Positions 23,280-35,900 of a DNA stretch of 38,082 nt are shown one piece after another. The stretch is from Chlorokybus atmophyticus. Lineage: Eukaryota > Streptophyta > Chlorokybophyceae > Chlorokybales > Chlorokybaceae. Below the pieces are notes generated by a model. The model ran no database searches. It was not told the origin of the DNA and saw only the letters and a program-made list of their open reading frames with translations. Each line of letters starts with the position of its first letter. Within the stretch, counting starts at the first letter, position 1. The translations under genes and the position numbers were made by a program. The stretch covers positions 420,724-458,805 of the forward strand of contig RHPI01001616.1 of NCBI GenBank assembly GCA_009103225.1. Direction: 5' to 3'.

Positions 23280-25150
23280 CTACAGTCGTTTAACAGACTT
23301 GCCCTTGTCGGTAGCGTTGTCTTGCAAGCGCTGCGATTCAGCAACCTTTGCCATGTGCGCGTTGGCCCACCTCACCATCTCCGGAGTCTTGAACACACGG
23401 ATGCATGCATTCAATATGGAATGGTCTATCACCTGTCATGAATAACAGTTTTGGCATGGCAGAACACTTGATCAAGAAGCATGCAACCAAGAGTCCAAGC
23501 CCACCATATCAATACCCGCCGGCCATCTGGACATGTAGACACCATGTCCACCCAATCCGCATCCCATGCCACGTCTCGTTTGGTCACAAGATACTCTTGC
23601 CAATGAAAGATTTGCTGCATGGACGTCTTCGCTACGCACATGATGGTGAGGAAGAAGGCAGCATCCTGTTCATTCAACATCCAGATCGAAACTCTGTGTA
23701 GTGGACTGGTCTGATCACGTGCTGCACCACCATACCATACCGCAGGAAAGGAATGTTCGAGCGCACCTGTCATGCACGCACAGTGATACCATATGGTGAG
23801 TATACAATGTGGGTATTGCTGAATGAATCACACAAGTGACCTACCAGTTGAAGTGGCTGTATGTCCACAATCAAGCCGCCATCTCTTGTCTTGAGGAACC
23901 TCCAACACGTGAGGGATACACGCACATCAATCAGCTCGTTCGGCATCGGGCCCGTAAGCACCAAACGTGCAGATAATGCCCTGCCACATGATGGTTATAT
24001 GATGCATGTTGTGTGCAAGAGCACATGCAAAGGAACTTCTTGATGATGATGATAGTGACAACACGCTTCACACCGAAAGTAACAATGAGCATTGAATGCT
24101 TGAACTGCTTGCCTCTGCCGACCACCATTTGGGACAATCAACCTCAGCCTGAGTGCCCAACAGCTCTTCCTCGTCGTTGATGATAGCATAGCGGGCACAC
24201 TTGATTGGCTGCGTTGGCTGAGACAATCTGGAAAACACTGAATGACAACACATCAGATGACTACACTCGCAAGCCATGTCATGCATGTTCACTCGACTTA
24301 AGCCAATATACCTGCAACACTGAGGAACACGATCGTGAGCAATGCCATGAGCATGTTGAGGGTGCTTAGGATCAGCGTGTATCTGGAGAAGGGATTAATT
24401 GGGGGCCGCGAAAAGATGTAAAGAGTGAGAGACTGTACAAGGCTGTGTGGAACAGTTTGGATGCGAAGCTTGAGCCAATGTCTCCTTCAAACTTGAACCC
24501 GTTCACGTCGAGCCAGTACAGCGGCGTGAAGAGAAGGCCGAAAGCCGCGGGTACCAAAAACATGGCCTTGATGAACTCATGCGCAGGTCGCTTCAGCATG
24601 ATAATGTAGAAGTAGTTGATGGCTGCGCATATGGATACGTGCTGCTCGATTACAAAATTGTCCAACACATCTCTGCCCTGAAAACATACATGACACGTGT
24701 CAACACACGATCACAACTTGCATGCAACCTGCGTGAGAACATGTCAGAATACCACCTATGTTGCTTTGTCTAATCTCATTGTTGGTGTTGCCGTGGCTGT
24801 TGCTGCAGGCTTTGCTGCCTGTGCATAAACCTCAAGCTGAGCTGTAGACACAACCGCTGCTGCTGCTGACGTTAAAGGCTGCTCGCAACGCTGCTCTCTC
24901 ATCTTAGGCAGGGGTGCATGTGTTGCTGTCTCTGTTATTACTGTTGTTGTTGCTGCTTTTGTTGTTGCTATGTCGCTACGCGTGAGCAACCTCTGAAACT
25001 GTCGGCCTCGTCTGTCATTGTCGACTTGCTAGCCATGCTTGGATGATGCATCCGAAGCGGCTTCGTCTTACTGCGCATCGACTTGCTGCGACACTTGCTT
25101 ACAACGGCTTCACGCCAAGCCAGAGCTTCCTCATGACTACCCCCACCCAT
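23280..25150 (-). pseudogene. Kir/KirBac-type channel copy 3, decayed
   Basis: All six exons of the channel gene can be placed on the minus strand: from ATG 25150 (MGGGSHEEA), 24677-24312, 24237-24113, 23980-23845, 23766-23516 and 23432-23280 (TAG). The membrane and cytoplasmic motifs remain recognisable (MLKRPAHEFIKAMFLVP, LYWLDVNGFKFEGDIG, VFSRLSQPTQPIKCARYAI, LIDVRVSLTC, DVAWDADWVDMV). Lesions: exon 1 is frame-broken near 24970-24990 and its donor GTATGT is now TTAGAC. Exon 2 is one base short right after the pore (filter region FTSFRGP). Exon 3 has a 2-nt loss near its end, and exon 5 is 4 nt short with a frame change after HVI. The GC-AG intron is still present. Orientation is opposite to copies 1 and 2. 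Confidence 0.85.
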
Positions 25151-26835
25151 AACGCCAGCTGTAAGCAAATACCAATACTTCTTTCCGTATCAACAACCTG
25201 TCTGCATACACACAAAGAGACGTTAGGCTTGTCTCAATAAACATACGCACCTTCATCTCGGCATGCTGGCCACATGCACTATAGCAGATGTCACGACTGA
25301 CAAGCACTGTCAGTAATGCATTGTGAATGACACATGCATGCTAGCCTTCCATCAACGGACAGTTTCAGGCCAGCTCTCCTTAGCAGTTACACATGCAGGA
25401 GCCGTGAAAGCTTACAACAAACTGTTTTTCACAGCTTGAGTGACGTGACTACTTGGGGCTGGTCTGCACATTATAAGGATGGAGTATAGCGCACAGTCTT
25501 CTAGAGGTTCAGGCAGGCAGACATAATGCCTGAGAGTCATCATGCTTACCTTCAACTTTTCAGCTCAACAATGCATGCATGTTGTGATAGGCAAATTATA
25601 AGTAAGCATGAAGCAAGTGCTATTTGATAGGCATTTGCAATGACACGACAGCAACGCTGAATCAGTTTGAGTTGACCAAGCAATTGCTTTAAGCGTCTGC
25701 TTAACACACAAACGGTTGCATGAACCAGCAGCCATTTCTGTGACTGCAGCATGTGCGCTTGCTTCTAAGTTGCATGCTCACAGCTGCGAGTGCTTTCCAA
25801 TGCTACTGCGCCATACGCTACCAAACAGCAAACAGAACAACCATGAAACTCAAGTGTTCATGTCTTCCACTCAATGGCGGTTTAGTAAACCCAACGTGCA
25901 AGCATGCAAGTGTTCACGATTGGTAAGCCCAACGTACAAGCAGGCAACTCGCAGTAGACCACCAGTCGACAACAACCGCACCTTCTTACTAGCTTGCTTG
26001 TGTCTTCAGCTCAGAGACCAGAGCGTTTCCACCCACAGCTGTTTGCCACACAATTCTGTTCACTCAGCCAGCTCCAACCAACTGCCCCGCCGCCAACCCC
26101 GCGATCAATGAATAAGCTATACCTAGTGCTCCTGCTGTCCTAGTCTGCCTCAACCGTCTCTCGTCCGTCTTGTTGTCCTCCCCGTCGCCGCCGCCGCCAA
26201 GGGCGGACTTTCACTGACTACACCAGCGTTCGCCTAGTGCCACCTTCTGTCATTCATATACGTTAATGGACTATTCTGGTACACTCCATAAATCCACGTC
26301 ACGTGAGCCAATTGTTGTTGCATTATTTACTGACTTTGATGATCTGTAGGTGTTGAGTTTCTGCATGGATGTATACCAGGCTGCAATATGCAGCCTGAGT
26401 ATAGATAAGGCACATGCGCACTGACCTTGATAGGTGCACGTGAGCATTGCTACATGCATAATAATGCTGAGTATTGGTATTTGCATGATGCATGCATTTG
26501 TGGTTGTTGTCATCATGGATTGATGAATGGCAATTCTTGCGATACGGCTTTTATTTGTAACAATTTGCAACCACGTAAAATTAATCATTTACACACATAT
26601 ATGCATATCGTGCAATCAAATTAAGTACACAATCGATCAGTGCAGTTCTGCAATCTGTGCATGATCTGCTCGTCAGCAGCGCCTTCAGGGTCCACACATA
26701 TGCATTAAACGAACATGCAAAAACTTTATTTAAAGAGTGCATTTGACACGATGCTTTAAATCCAGTGTGTTTATGCATTTCGAGGTGGGTTGTTTTTCGC
26801 TGACATGTGGATTACGGTGTACGTGTATTGCAATA
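25151..26835. other. Gene-free spacer
   Basis: This is the region upstream of channel copy 3. I found no conserved frame. A (CCG)n run lies at about 26185-26197 (GTCGCCGCCGCCGCC). The sequence becomes AT-richer beyond about 26230. Confidence 0.5.
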
Positions 26836-26859
26836 CAAAGTGCAGTCCTAACCCAGTAA

Positions 26860-27150
26860 GTGGTCGCCAACGCCACCTCTTGGTCCCATGCCATTAAACC
26901 ACTGGCTACAGGCCAGACGCGAGAACAACTGGAGGCTCTCCTCAACAAGTGGAGAAGTCAGTTTAGTTTCAGCGTAAGGGAAGGTTTGCCGGGTGTTTGC
27001 TCGATTTACGAGATGGACATCGAGTTGGTGGACACCGAACCGGTGTTTCGACGACAGTACTGACTCTCCAAGTTGGAAGAAGACTTGATGGAGCAGAGGT
27101 GCAAGGCTCTGCTAACCACTAACCAAGTTGAGGCTGAGGTGCCTCGTTAA
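26860..27150 (+). mobile_element. Ty3/gypsy-like retrotransposon pol scrap
   Basis: The plus frame encodes EQLEALLNKWRSQFSF, then GVCSIYEMDIELVDTEPVFRRQY, a stop, and LSKLEEDLMEQRCKALL. This layout resembles the stretch just before the reverse transcriptase fingers in Ty3/gypsy pol proteins, where a helix is followed by an acidic beta strand ending in a P-[IV]-x-x-R-x-Y-R-[LV]-S element. Here Y is followed by TGA (27061-27063). Only about 95 codons are visible, with no catalytic motif, so this is a dead fragment if the match is real. Confidence 0.45.
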
Positions 27151-27311
27151 GTCCATACTATGCATTTATGATGCAGATCATATGCCCCCCGCTTAATCTA
27201 TCACTGCCTGCTTATTTGCTGCTTGTAACTTGTGCCATGCAATAATGTGCACCACATCTAGCCCCTTCCACTTGAGCATGCTTTCAAGCAACTCCATTGA
27301 TATCTTACATG

Positions 27312-27354
27312 CAGCTAAATGCATATTACTTGCCATGTAATATGCATCTAGCTG
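27312..27354. repeat. 18-bp inverted repeat, 17/18 matched, 7-nt loop
   Basis: The left arm 27312-27329 (CAGCTAAATGCATATTAC) pairs with 27337-27354 at all but one position. It may be a hairpin or a small palindromic element in the AT-rich spacer. Confidence 0.9.
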
Positions 27355-27614
27355 AAGAATTTTGCAGTGCACTTAAGAAGCTACAAATAAATGTTCATTC
27401 ATGATGGTATGCATGTATTTGGGTTGAACTGTACTACAATTCGGTATACGGGTCAGATAATCTACATCATGTTGCCCACACTCAACGTTGGTGTCCACAT
27501 TTTACTATCTATATCGTTGCGTGCCTGCTCCTTCAGAAGCAGAACATGCTAGCCCATGTTGCAGGTTACTGTTCTCAATGCTGCAAGTCCAGCCTATGAT
27601 GCAATATGAATCAA

Positions 27615-27933
27615 CGTTTGGAATGGTTGCTAGTAGATGATTTATGATTTCAAAATAATGGCTATAAACTGCGATAGCAGGCATACATCTCTTGTCAAGT
27701 TCCCCAACGTATAAACTTATATGAATATTATTTTAGTGTGTTGTTATATGTGATGCCTAACATATGCGTTCGACGCTCGAAATGGTTGCTTGTAGACATT
27801 TTATAAAATTGAAATTATATCTATAAATTGCGGTAGCAGGCATACATCTCATGTCAAGTTAACTAACATATAAATCTTATGTATATATGAATATTATTTT
27901 AGTGTGTTGTTATACGTGATGGCTAACATATGC
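27615..27933. repeat. Tandem duplication, about 159-bp unit, two copies
   Basis: Two head-to-tail units begin at about 27615 and 27774. Both contain AATGGTTGCT, GGCATACATCTC, TGTCAAGTT and TGAATATTATTTTAGTGTGT, and end CTAACATATGC. They differ by scattered substitutions and small indels, so the duplication is not recent. No coding content is seen. Confidence 0.9.
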
Positions 27934-28740
27934 AGTAGCAGCTATGTCCACCTAATGTATAATAACTTGTACGCACACGCTATCAGCCTATCTATCATTG
28001 CAAATGATTTGACACAAGATGGCCAATGCTGCAGTGGCCGCGGTGTGTTGAGCATGCAAAGCATTTTCATGTGTTGTGGCTGCATACGTATGACAGTGAC
28101 ACCACAAGTACACCACCTTCTCTGTGCTTGTAATAACATTATGGCGTCAACCATTGTGTGGCATTAAGCATTTGATGTGCAATTTAGTGATTATAGATCC
28201 AAAAACACACACGACATATATCTTATCAGTGGTATCTTGAAATCATCTAATGACACCGGTGATATTATCCATCGAAGGCATGGTGTGTAACATTGACAAA
28301 CACCGATAAATTAAATTTCGATAATTGCGTGTTAGACACATGCTGACTTTTATAGCATACATAGCATAACGGTAGGCCTATTCATGGTAGGTCCTACCAG
28401 CTATTCATAGAATATGGCAGGCTACCATATTATGCTATTGGTACTACACTCCGGCCTCGTTGTAATCACAATTGTTTTAAGCACGACTTCGGAAACCAAC
28501 GTGCACCAGGCAAATTACTCCCGTATCCAACCACTATCGCACTCGATGTAAGCACCCTTAAGCACCCTTCATAAGTGCCTTCTGTGTTTGAAAAGACGGT
28601 ATTAAAGGTAAAATGCATAAATTGTACGTGTATTGTATACACACATTGGTATATACACATGTGTATAATATATAAAACTATGTGCACGAACATGCATGTA
28701 CAAACACGTACATTCTCATGTATACATACCCATATACGCA

Positions 28741-28762
28741 TCTATACATGTACATGTATAGA
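28741..28762. repeat. 22-bp perfect palindrome
   Basis: TCTATACATGT followed by its exact reverse complement, inside a TACATG/TATA-rich tract. Confidence 0.9.
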
Positions 28763-29079
28763 TACGTTGAATATATGTACATGATGTAAAGTCTATATAC
28801 ATATGTAACATCTATTATACATTTATGTCCGTATTTACACACATATGTCCATATGAGTGTAATCCGACACATGTGTCTTTGTATGCAATTGAATATACAT
28901 GCATATATGTGTATGCATTATATATATATATGTGTGTACATGCTTGGCTGTGCATTGTCGCATGTTTGGAAAGCCTATACATAAATTTATGTGTGCAGCA
29001 ATTCCCTCAATCTGAGCACAAAGTGTGCTTAAAACGAGGTAAACTTGTAGTAGTCACAATGTGCTTACTTCAAGAGGTG

Positions 29080-29673
29080 TCACACCTCGCCTGTAAGTTC
29101 AAAAGGATGGGCAACCAACCATTTGCTTAGATCGAGGGCAAACTGTACCAATAGTATATGGGCTGCGAGTTTGGTCAGTGTGGTAGCCCTTTCTCCGTCA
29201 TCATGTTGCCCGGGGCTTCTACTGCCGGTCCGACTCTCGGACAGTCGAGCGAGCACAGCCCTCCACTCTTCGCGTTCCATTGCTTGATTCACGCGCTCAC
29301 ACAAGCTTACAGAAAAAGCCGACAAACACATGCACATAGCTTGTTCGGTGAAGATTCGGCCTCTGGTGAGCCGACGGCGGCGGGAAGGACGAGGAGGACG
29401 AGGAGGAGGAGGAAGACGAGGAGGAGGAGGAAACCAGCGAGGTAGAGTAGTCAGATCAGGACGGGCAGGAGGATTGGTGAGTCGCCTCAGTCGGTTGCGT
29501 GGTTGGAGGTAGTTGGAGTTGGAGGAGCTCAGAGTGGGAGGCCAATTGCGCAGCCTGATCATCAGGCGGTGAAGCCACAGCTTGATTAAGCTGCTTGCTG
29601 AGAACACGTCAGAGATAGAGCGAGATTTGCCAGACTGATTTGCCTGAACGGTGCGTAGCCCTGCCGTTTTCAA
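29080..29673 (-). other. Unassigned 197-codon open frame
   Basis: An uninterrupted minus-strand frame starts at ATG 29673 (MKTAGLRTVQANQSGKSRS). It has a Pro/Arg-rich centre that is simply the reverse of the GAGGAC purine tract. The ends (SDVFSASSLIKLWLHRLMIRL, ERVNQAMEREEWRAVLARL) look protein-like, but I recognise no family. It could be a small gene divergent from SLC12, a TE scrap or chance. Confidence 0.22.
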
Positions 29674-29997
29674 TCAGTCGCTTTGCGGCGACGACATGCA
29701 CTTGAAGTTTCAGCACTGGATTGCACAATTTAGCAACTGTTTTCAGTTGATTATTGCCTTGCTCAGCTGTTCCAACACAAGGGCTGATAGTTATGCGTCG
29801 TGCTTTGGTTGTTGGCTGTTACAGTGTGCTCAATGCATGATGGGACTGTAAGTATGTTTGTATTTGATTCTGCGTTGCTCATGATGTTGTTTTATGTTTC
29901 TGCAGCGCCGGTATGCTCTCCGTGCTACGATGAGCTACAGTAATACAGCAGAGAAGTGCTTCAAGCAGCAGTTTTGCTGAGAGACAATCCAGTTACA

Positions 29998-32900
29998 ATG
30001 GATGAACAAAAGCGGACGGGAAACATGGGGCTGCCGCCCCTACAAGAGACGTTCGCTGCGAGATCAGGCATGAGCATGCTAAGTTATATACTCTATGTCA
30101 TGCAACCGCAATGGCTTGCTTTACGCATTCATGCAGTTGCGGAACGTTTGCGTGTACAAATCTACCTGTGTGTGTACACGCACGCACGCACGCAAATATC
30201 GCACACCAGCACATATACTCACGCCCACACCCACGCCCACGCAAATATCCCACACCATGTACACACCCACACATGCGCGCGCATGCGTGAGTGTGTACAC
30301 GTTTCTACACTTCAAATGATCACACACAATCACTCCATCCACACCTCCCCTCCCCTCCCCTAACCCTCTCCACGCACTCAGTCGACGACTACCAGTCCAC
30401 CCTCCACTCCTCCGCGCACGGCGGCTCCCTCTACTCCCTCGACCTGGCCGCTGGACGCGGTGACGCGGGCGGGGAGGGAGGTGAGGGCGGGGAGGACAAG
30501 GAGCACGCGGGACACCTGGGGACGATCAATGGGGTGCTCATACCCACATGCGAGAACATGTGAGGGGCAAGGGGAGTGTGGGTGGGTGGATGGGTGGGTG
30601 TAATGGCGTGTTTGACGTCCAGTGTTTGGGTTGGTGTTTCAGTTCTTGTGTTATGTCTGCGTGAGTAGGGCTTTGCTGACGGTTGTTGGCAAATAGCTGA
30701 TAGTATTGTGTACTTTGTACACGTGCAGCGTACTTAATTGGTCTGTTGTTGTGTACAGGTGGGGTGTACTTATATTCCTGCGATTCTTTTACATTGTTGG
30801 CAACGCTGGCGTGTTGCAGGTTTGGCTCGCATTTGAAGTGTGTGTGTGTGCGTTGGACTTGCGCTTGTATCAACTGTGGGAATGTGTATGCGTGTGCAGG
30901 CGTTTGTTTGCGTGTTGGTTTCGGCTGTTTGCGCGTTTCTCACGGTGTTGTCGTTGAGTGCCGTCGCCACTAACGGGCGCATCAAGCATGGCGGCGCATA
31001 CTACCTCATAAGCAGGTACAGTTTGTAGCTTGCATTACAGGCTGCGTATGTTGACTATCCACACGTACATGTGTGATTGTGTGCATGTTGCGCAAATATG
31101 CATGCACACGCATGCACGCTTGAAAACCCGAACGCACACAAGCACAAACATGCACACACACGTGTGCTTGTGTGTGCGCGCACGCACAGGCACATGCGGA
31201 CCATCACACGATCACACGCGCACACCTACCCACCCACGCAACCACACACACGTACATGCACATCCAGGCCCATGCGTGAATACGCGCACACACACAAATT
31301 TGCACAAGCGCGCACATGCCAGTCCACACTCCCGCCTATGCGCACGCATGCACACGCACGTGTGCTGTGCTTGCCCATATACACACTCACGCATGTTATG
31401 ACAGTATTATGTATACATGTGTGTGGGTGTACCCATGTGTGCATGGTGCATACGCGTTTGTATGCACACATTCATGTGGTCATAGCAGCGGAACCTAGCG
31501 GTATAACCCATGCCAATGGTATCAGTTGTAAGCACATGTACACTCTTATTGTTCATCTCATACGTCAACTCGCAGAGCGTTGGGTCCTCGCATCGGCGGA
31601 GCCGTTGGCGGCATGTATTTCCTCGGCGTCACGTTATTAGCCGTATTAGAAACATTAGGTGCCGTTGAAGTATTGTTGGTAATTGTCCCATCGATGCGTT
31701 TCACTTCCGCCAACCGCGTGTACGGCGCGATCATCCTCGTCATCCTCGGCGTGTGGGTGTTTTGTGGCATCAAGTTCGTGTCGAAGTTGGGGTCATTGTT
31801 TGCGATAGGAGTGGCGTACGCGTTGTTGTCGTTGTATGTTGGGTTGTTTACGGCGCCGAAAGGGAGCGACCCGGACACGGTGACGGGACTGGCGTGGAGC
31901 ACGTTCAAGAGCAATTGGGGGCCGAGCTATGAGAAAGGTACGGGTGTGCTGTTGTGTGCATTTGTGTGCGCGCGCGCGCGTGTGTGGGTGTGTGGATGTG
32001 CGTGCATGCAAAGGCATGCGCTTGTGCATGCGTGTGCTATTGTACGCGTGTGTGCGCTTGTGCTTGCGTGTGTGCATGCGTGCGCGTGCGTGTGTGTGCT
32101 TTTGTGTATATGCATGGGTGTGTGCGTGCATGCGTGTGTCCCAACTATTGTGTTGCTTTGCAGGTGTGAGCTTCTCAACGGTGCTGTCCATATTCTTCCC
32201 ATGTTACACCGGCATATTGAGCGGAGCCGACCGGGCAACAAATCTCAAGAACGCCGCCAAGTCTATACCACGTGGCACGCTTGGGGCCTTAGCCATCAGC
32301 ACGGTAAACCTTGATACCTGATTCACAACTTGATCCGTTAATTGTATCATACGTGCACGCACTCACACACACGTACACAGGTGATATATACCACATATTT
32401 TGGGCTTTGGGGTGCGGTGGCGCAGCGCGATTACTTGTTGAACGGTGCGGGCGAAGCTGAATCCCACAGCGGCCGGCGGCTTTTGTCTGCTGCTGGAGGA
32501 GACGCCACTGTGGTATGTGTTGTGTGTGATTGTGATTATTGTGGTTGCTGTAAGAAATGTGATTGTCGTGACTCACACACTCATCATGTGCAGATTGTGG
32601 GCGACATTGCATGGCCCGCAGCTTTGCCTGAGCAGATTGGCATCATAATGGCTTCGGTCTCGCAGGCGCTTCAGTGCCTCATCGTTGCACCAAAACTGAT
32701 GCAAGTGAGTGAGGATGCACTTTTTTGGGGGGGTGTTTGTACATTGCATGCGTTGTTAGTTTGGGTGTACTCGTCAAAACAAACCAACAACATACGCACG
32801 CAATCAAAAGTGTGAGACCTCGTACAAATACTAGTACATACTTGCACACTCTACTCAACCAGCTGCATTGTATACAGACTCACTGTTATATTGCACGCAC

Positions 32901-35900
32901 ATGCACATTTGCAGTTGGCATGCGTGTGCATGCACCAATTGCAAATGTGCAATTGCATGTGTGGTATACATGTACACGCACACCCACTGCACACGCAGAT
33001 GCACATCTCCCTCTAGTCGCACAACCACTTACACGCACACACCACCCACCAATCCCAACTCCTCATCCCCATGCCCTCTCACCCAACAACCAGGCCATGG
33101 CTTCCGACGGCACCCTCCCCATCGCCAAGCCCTTAGCCAAGCTCTGGGGCGGCGAGCCCCGTCGCGCCTTGATGGCGACTACTCTCCTCGCCGTGGCTGG
33201 CGCGATGATCGGCAGTCTCGACAGCGTGGCTCCTTTGGTGTCTATTTGCTTCCTCCAGTGTTACGTGTGTATGAATCTGAGCTGTGCTGTGAATGCGCTG
33301 CTGAGGGCGCCGAGCTGGAGACCCACGTGGAGGTATTTTCATTGGAGCACGGCGATGTTTGGGAGCGTGGCGTGCTTCGCGCTCATGTTCTTTATAAGAT
33401 GGTGAGTTGGGGGTGAGGTGTGACAGTGGTGTGGGTGTCTGTTGTGTGTGGGCTTGTTGGGGTTGTTGACGTGCTCGTGATGAATGACGAGCACGAGAGA
33501 GTGTTGCTGTCAGCTGGCATTAGTAGTGGTCTATCACAAGGTTGCTCGTGGCTTTACGCATGAGTTGTGCTTATACGGCGTGGCTGCGTCACTGTATCAA
33601 TTTGTTGACGCAACGCCTGTTGTTATGTGCTTCAGGTACTGGGCAATTATCGCGCTGGTCATGGCGATCCTGCTCTACATCTACATTGACTTCAAGCAGG
33701 TGACAAAATTATTGCGTTATCTCTCTCATTCCATAGTTGATGATACACGCACACGCGCACATGCAGAGTGGCACTCATGGGTGTACACACTCTCACACAA
33801 ACGTAACGCTCGTGCTCACGCATTCACTGAAACACATGCACACGCTCACATTCACGCGTGCACTCACACATACAACTGTTTACAAACCCCACCCAGGTTC
33901 AAGCCGATTGGGGTACAGGCATCGGCGGCCTCCGTCTCCAGCTCGCCGTCCAAGCCATTCACTCTTTGAGCCACGAGCTTCAGTACGGCGTGAACTGGCG
34001 TCCACAAGTATTGTGTCTGAGCCGCCCCCAACACCAACAACCTTCCTCCCACACCGCCAGCGAGTTGTTGGGCTTCGTGTACCAACTCAAAAAGGGGAGA
34101 GGACTTTGTGTCATAGCTTCCATCATGGAAGGGAGTCTGGTTGAGCTTTCCGATGAAGCGCATGCCATGCAAGTTGACCTCAATAAAGAGATGGTCGATG
34201 CGGGCGTGAAGGGCTTTGCATCAGTTGTTGTCTCACCCTCTTTTCGCACGGGGAAATCTTACGCCATTCAATGCACTGGATTAGGAGCCCTCAACCCCAA
34301 TACGGTCCTAATGGGCTGGCCAAAACATGACTCGGATCGCAAAGATGATGCGGATGCGGAGATTATATTGGAGCTGCTCGAAGAGTGTAAGGCCAAAGGA
34401 AAGGCGCTTTTATTACCGGCGAATTTGCATTTGTACCCGAAACATAGCGCGAGGCTCACCGGCACGATCGATATATGGTGGATTGTGCATGATGGAGGGT
34501 TGCTAATGCTCGTGGCGCATATCTTGCAAAGACATAAGATATGGAAAAATTGCCGGCTGAGAGTGTTTACGGTGGCGGAGAGAGTGAGTGACCCGGCTGC
34601 GATGAAAGAAAACCTGACCAACCTACTCAAACAGGTGACTGGTGTAGATATCATGGTTGCTGCTGTTAATGTCATTGTTGTTATTGTTGTTGCCAATGCT
34701 GCCAACATTGTAATCTGTTTCATGAGCTTCAATATGCAGTTGTTACTATGAGCGCAATCCACCTCACAGTTATAGTCGTCACTACTAGCTTTACTACCCG
34801 TGTGTTTATTGCATTGTTTTTGCTTTATGATTGCTTGATGTCGCATAGATCACCTTTTTACACGTGTTGTGTAGTTGTTCATGTCTTCATGCACTCATTA
34901 TATATGAGTGGCTGTTCGATTGCAACATGTTTCTTTCAATGCAGGCGCACATTGTGGCAGAAGTGGAGGTTGTTGCCATCGACGACGGGGAGCTTGCACC
35001 TTACACGTTCGATTGGACCATCCGCGTGGAAGAGGCTCAGGTTGGGTTTCTGTTAATGCACACATTCAGTAGCAGGATGAGTTATTAGTTTGTGTGGCAT
35101 TAGTACGAGTGTTGAGGCTGAATGTGTTGTTTGTACACTTGTGGCACACAGGCGATACGCGATCAATTCAACAAGGTGAAAACTGTTGCTAATGACGCAA
35201 CCTCACAAAAGCGCAGCGCATCACAGATACTGAAACAGGTGAACCCACATTGCATCGCGCACACCACACAGACAACCTCATACTTACATGTTTGCTCACA
35301 TACGTATATATACAGTTTGGTGACAAGGTGCGCAGCGGCGGCTCTGCCATCAAGAGCAAGCTCGTCAAGGTGCACTCGTACCTGAGCGTTGCGTCAAGCT
35401 CCGCGATGGGATCGCCGGGACCGGGATTCCAGCGCACCTTCACGGACATCAGCGTGAGTGTTGAGTCTCACCACTTGTCGCGTGTGCCTCTATGTGCGCG
35501 TGTGTGTGGATGTGCACGTGCGTTTGTGTGCACGCGTGTGTGCATCTGTGCATGTAGGTGCGTGCAAGCACACATGCGCGTGCGTGCGGGCATGAGCCTG
35601 TGTATGTGTGCGTGTGTGTGCGTGTGAGTGCGTGTACGTGCACACGCGCTTGCGCCCACGTATCTGTTTGTGGGGATACTCACTTAGACTCTGCGATCAG
35701 TTGCCTTCAATGCAGCCGCTCTCGCGCCGTTCTTCCCTACGCGCTTCCCGCTCCCACGGCGATGGACGCGATCACCTCTTCCCCCAGGAGCTCCAGATGG
35801 TCCCCGGCGTCGTGCACGTGCCGAGGGCGGAGAGGCAGCAGCAGCAGAGGCGACAGGAACAGCAGCAGCAGAAAGGGGGGAATGCAAACCCGAGGAGCTT

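Larger units (their letters stand above)
27151..29997. other. AT-rich gene-poor spacer upstream of the SLC12 gene
   Basis: Between about 27150 and 29000 the sequence is clearly AT-richer than elsewhere. It has TACATG/TATACA-rich tracts at 28600-28960, including a 22-bp palindrome at 28741-28762. From 29150 to 29670 it turns GC-rich, with a GAGGAC/GAGGAG purine tract at about 29388-29435. The SLC12 promoter and 5' UTR should lie in the last kilobase but cannot be pinned down. Confidence 0.5.

Noticed and set aside
29330-29512. Gly/Arg-rich plus-strand open frame
   Set aside because: It comes from the GAGGAC purine tract, and another frame of the same tract gives an acidic run with stops. No start context or splice structure supports it.
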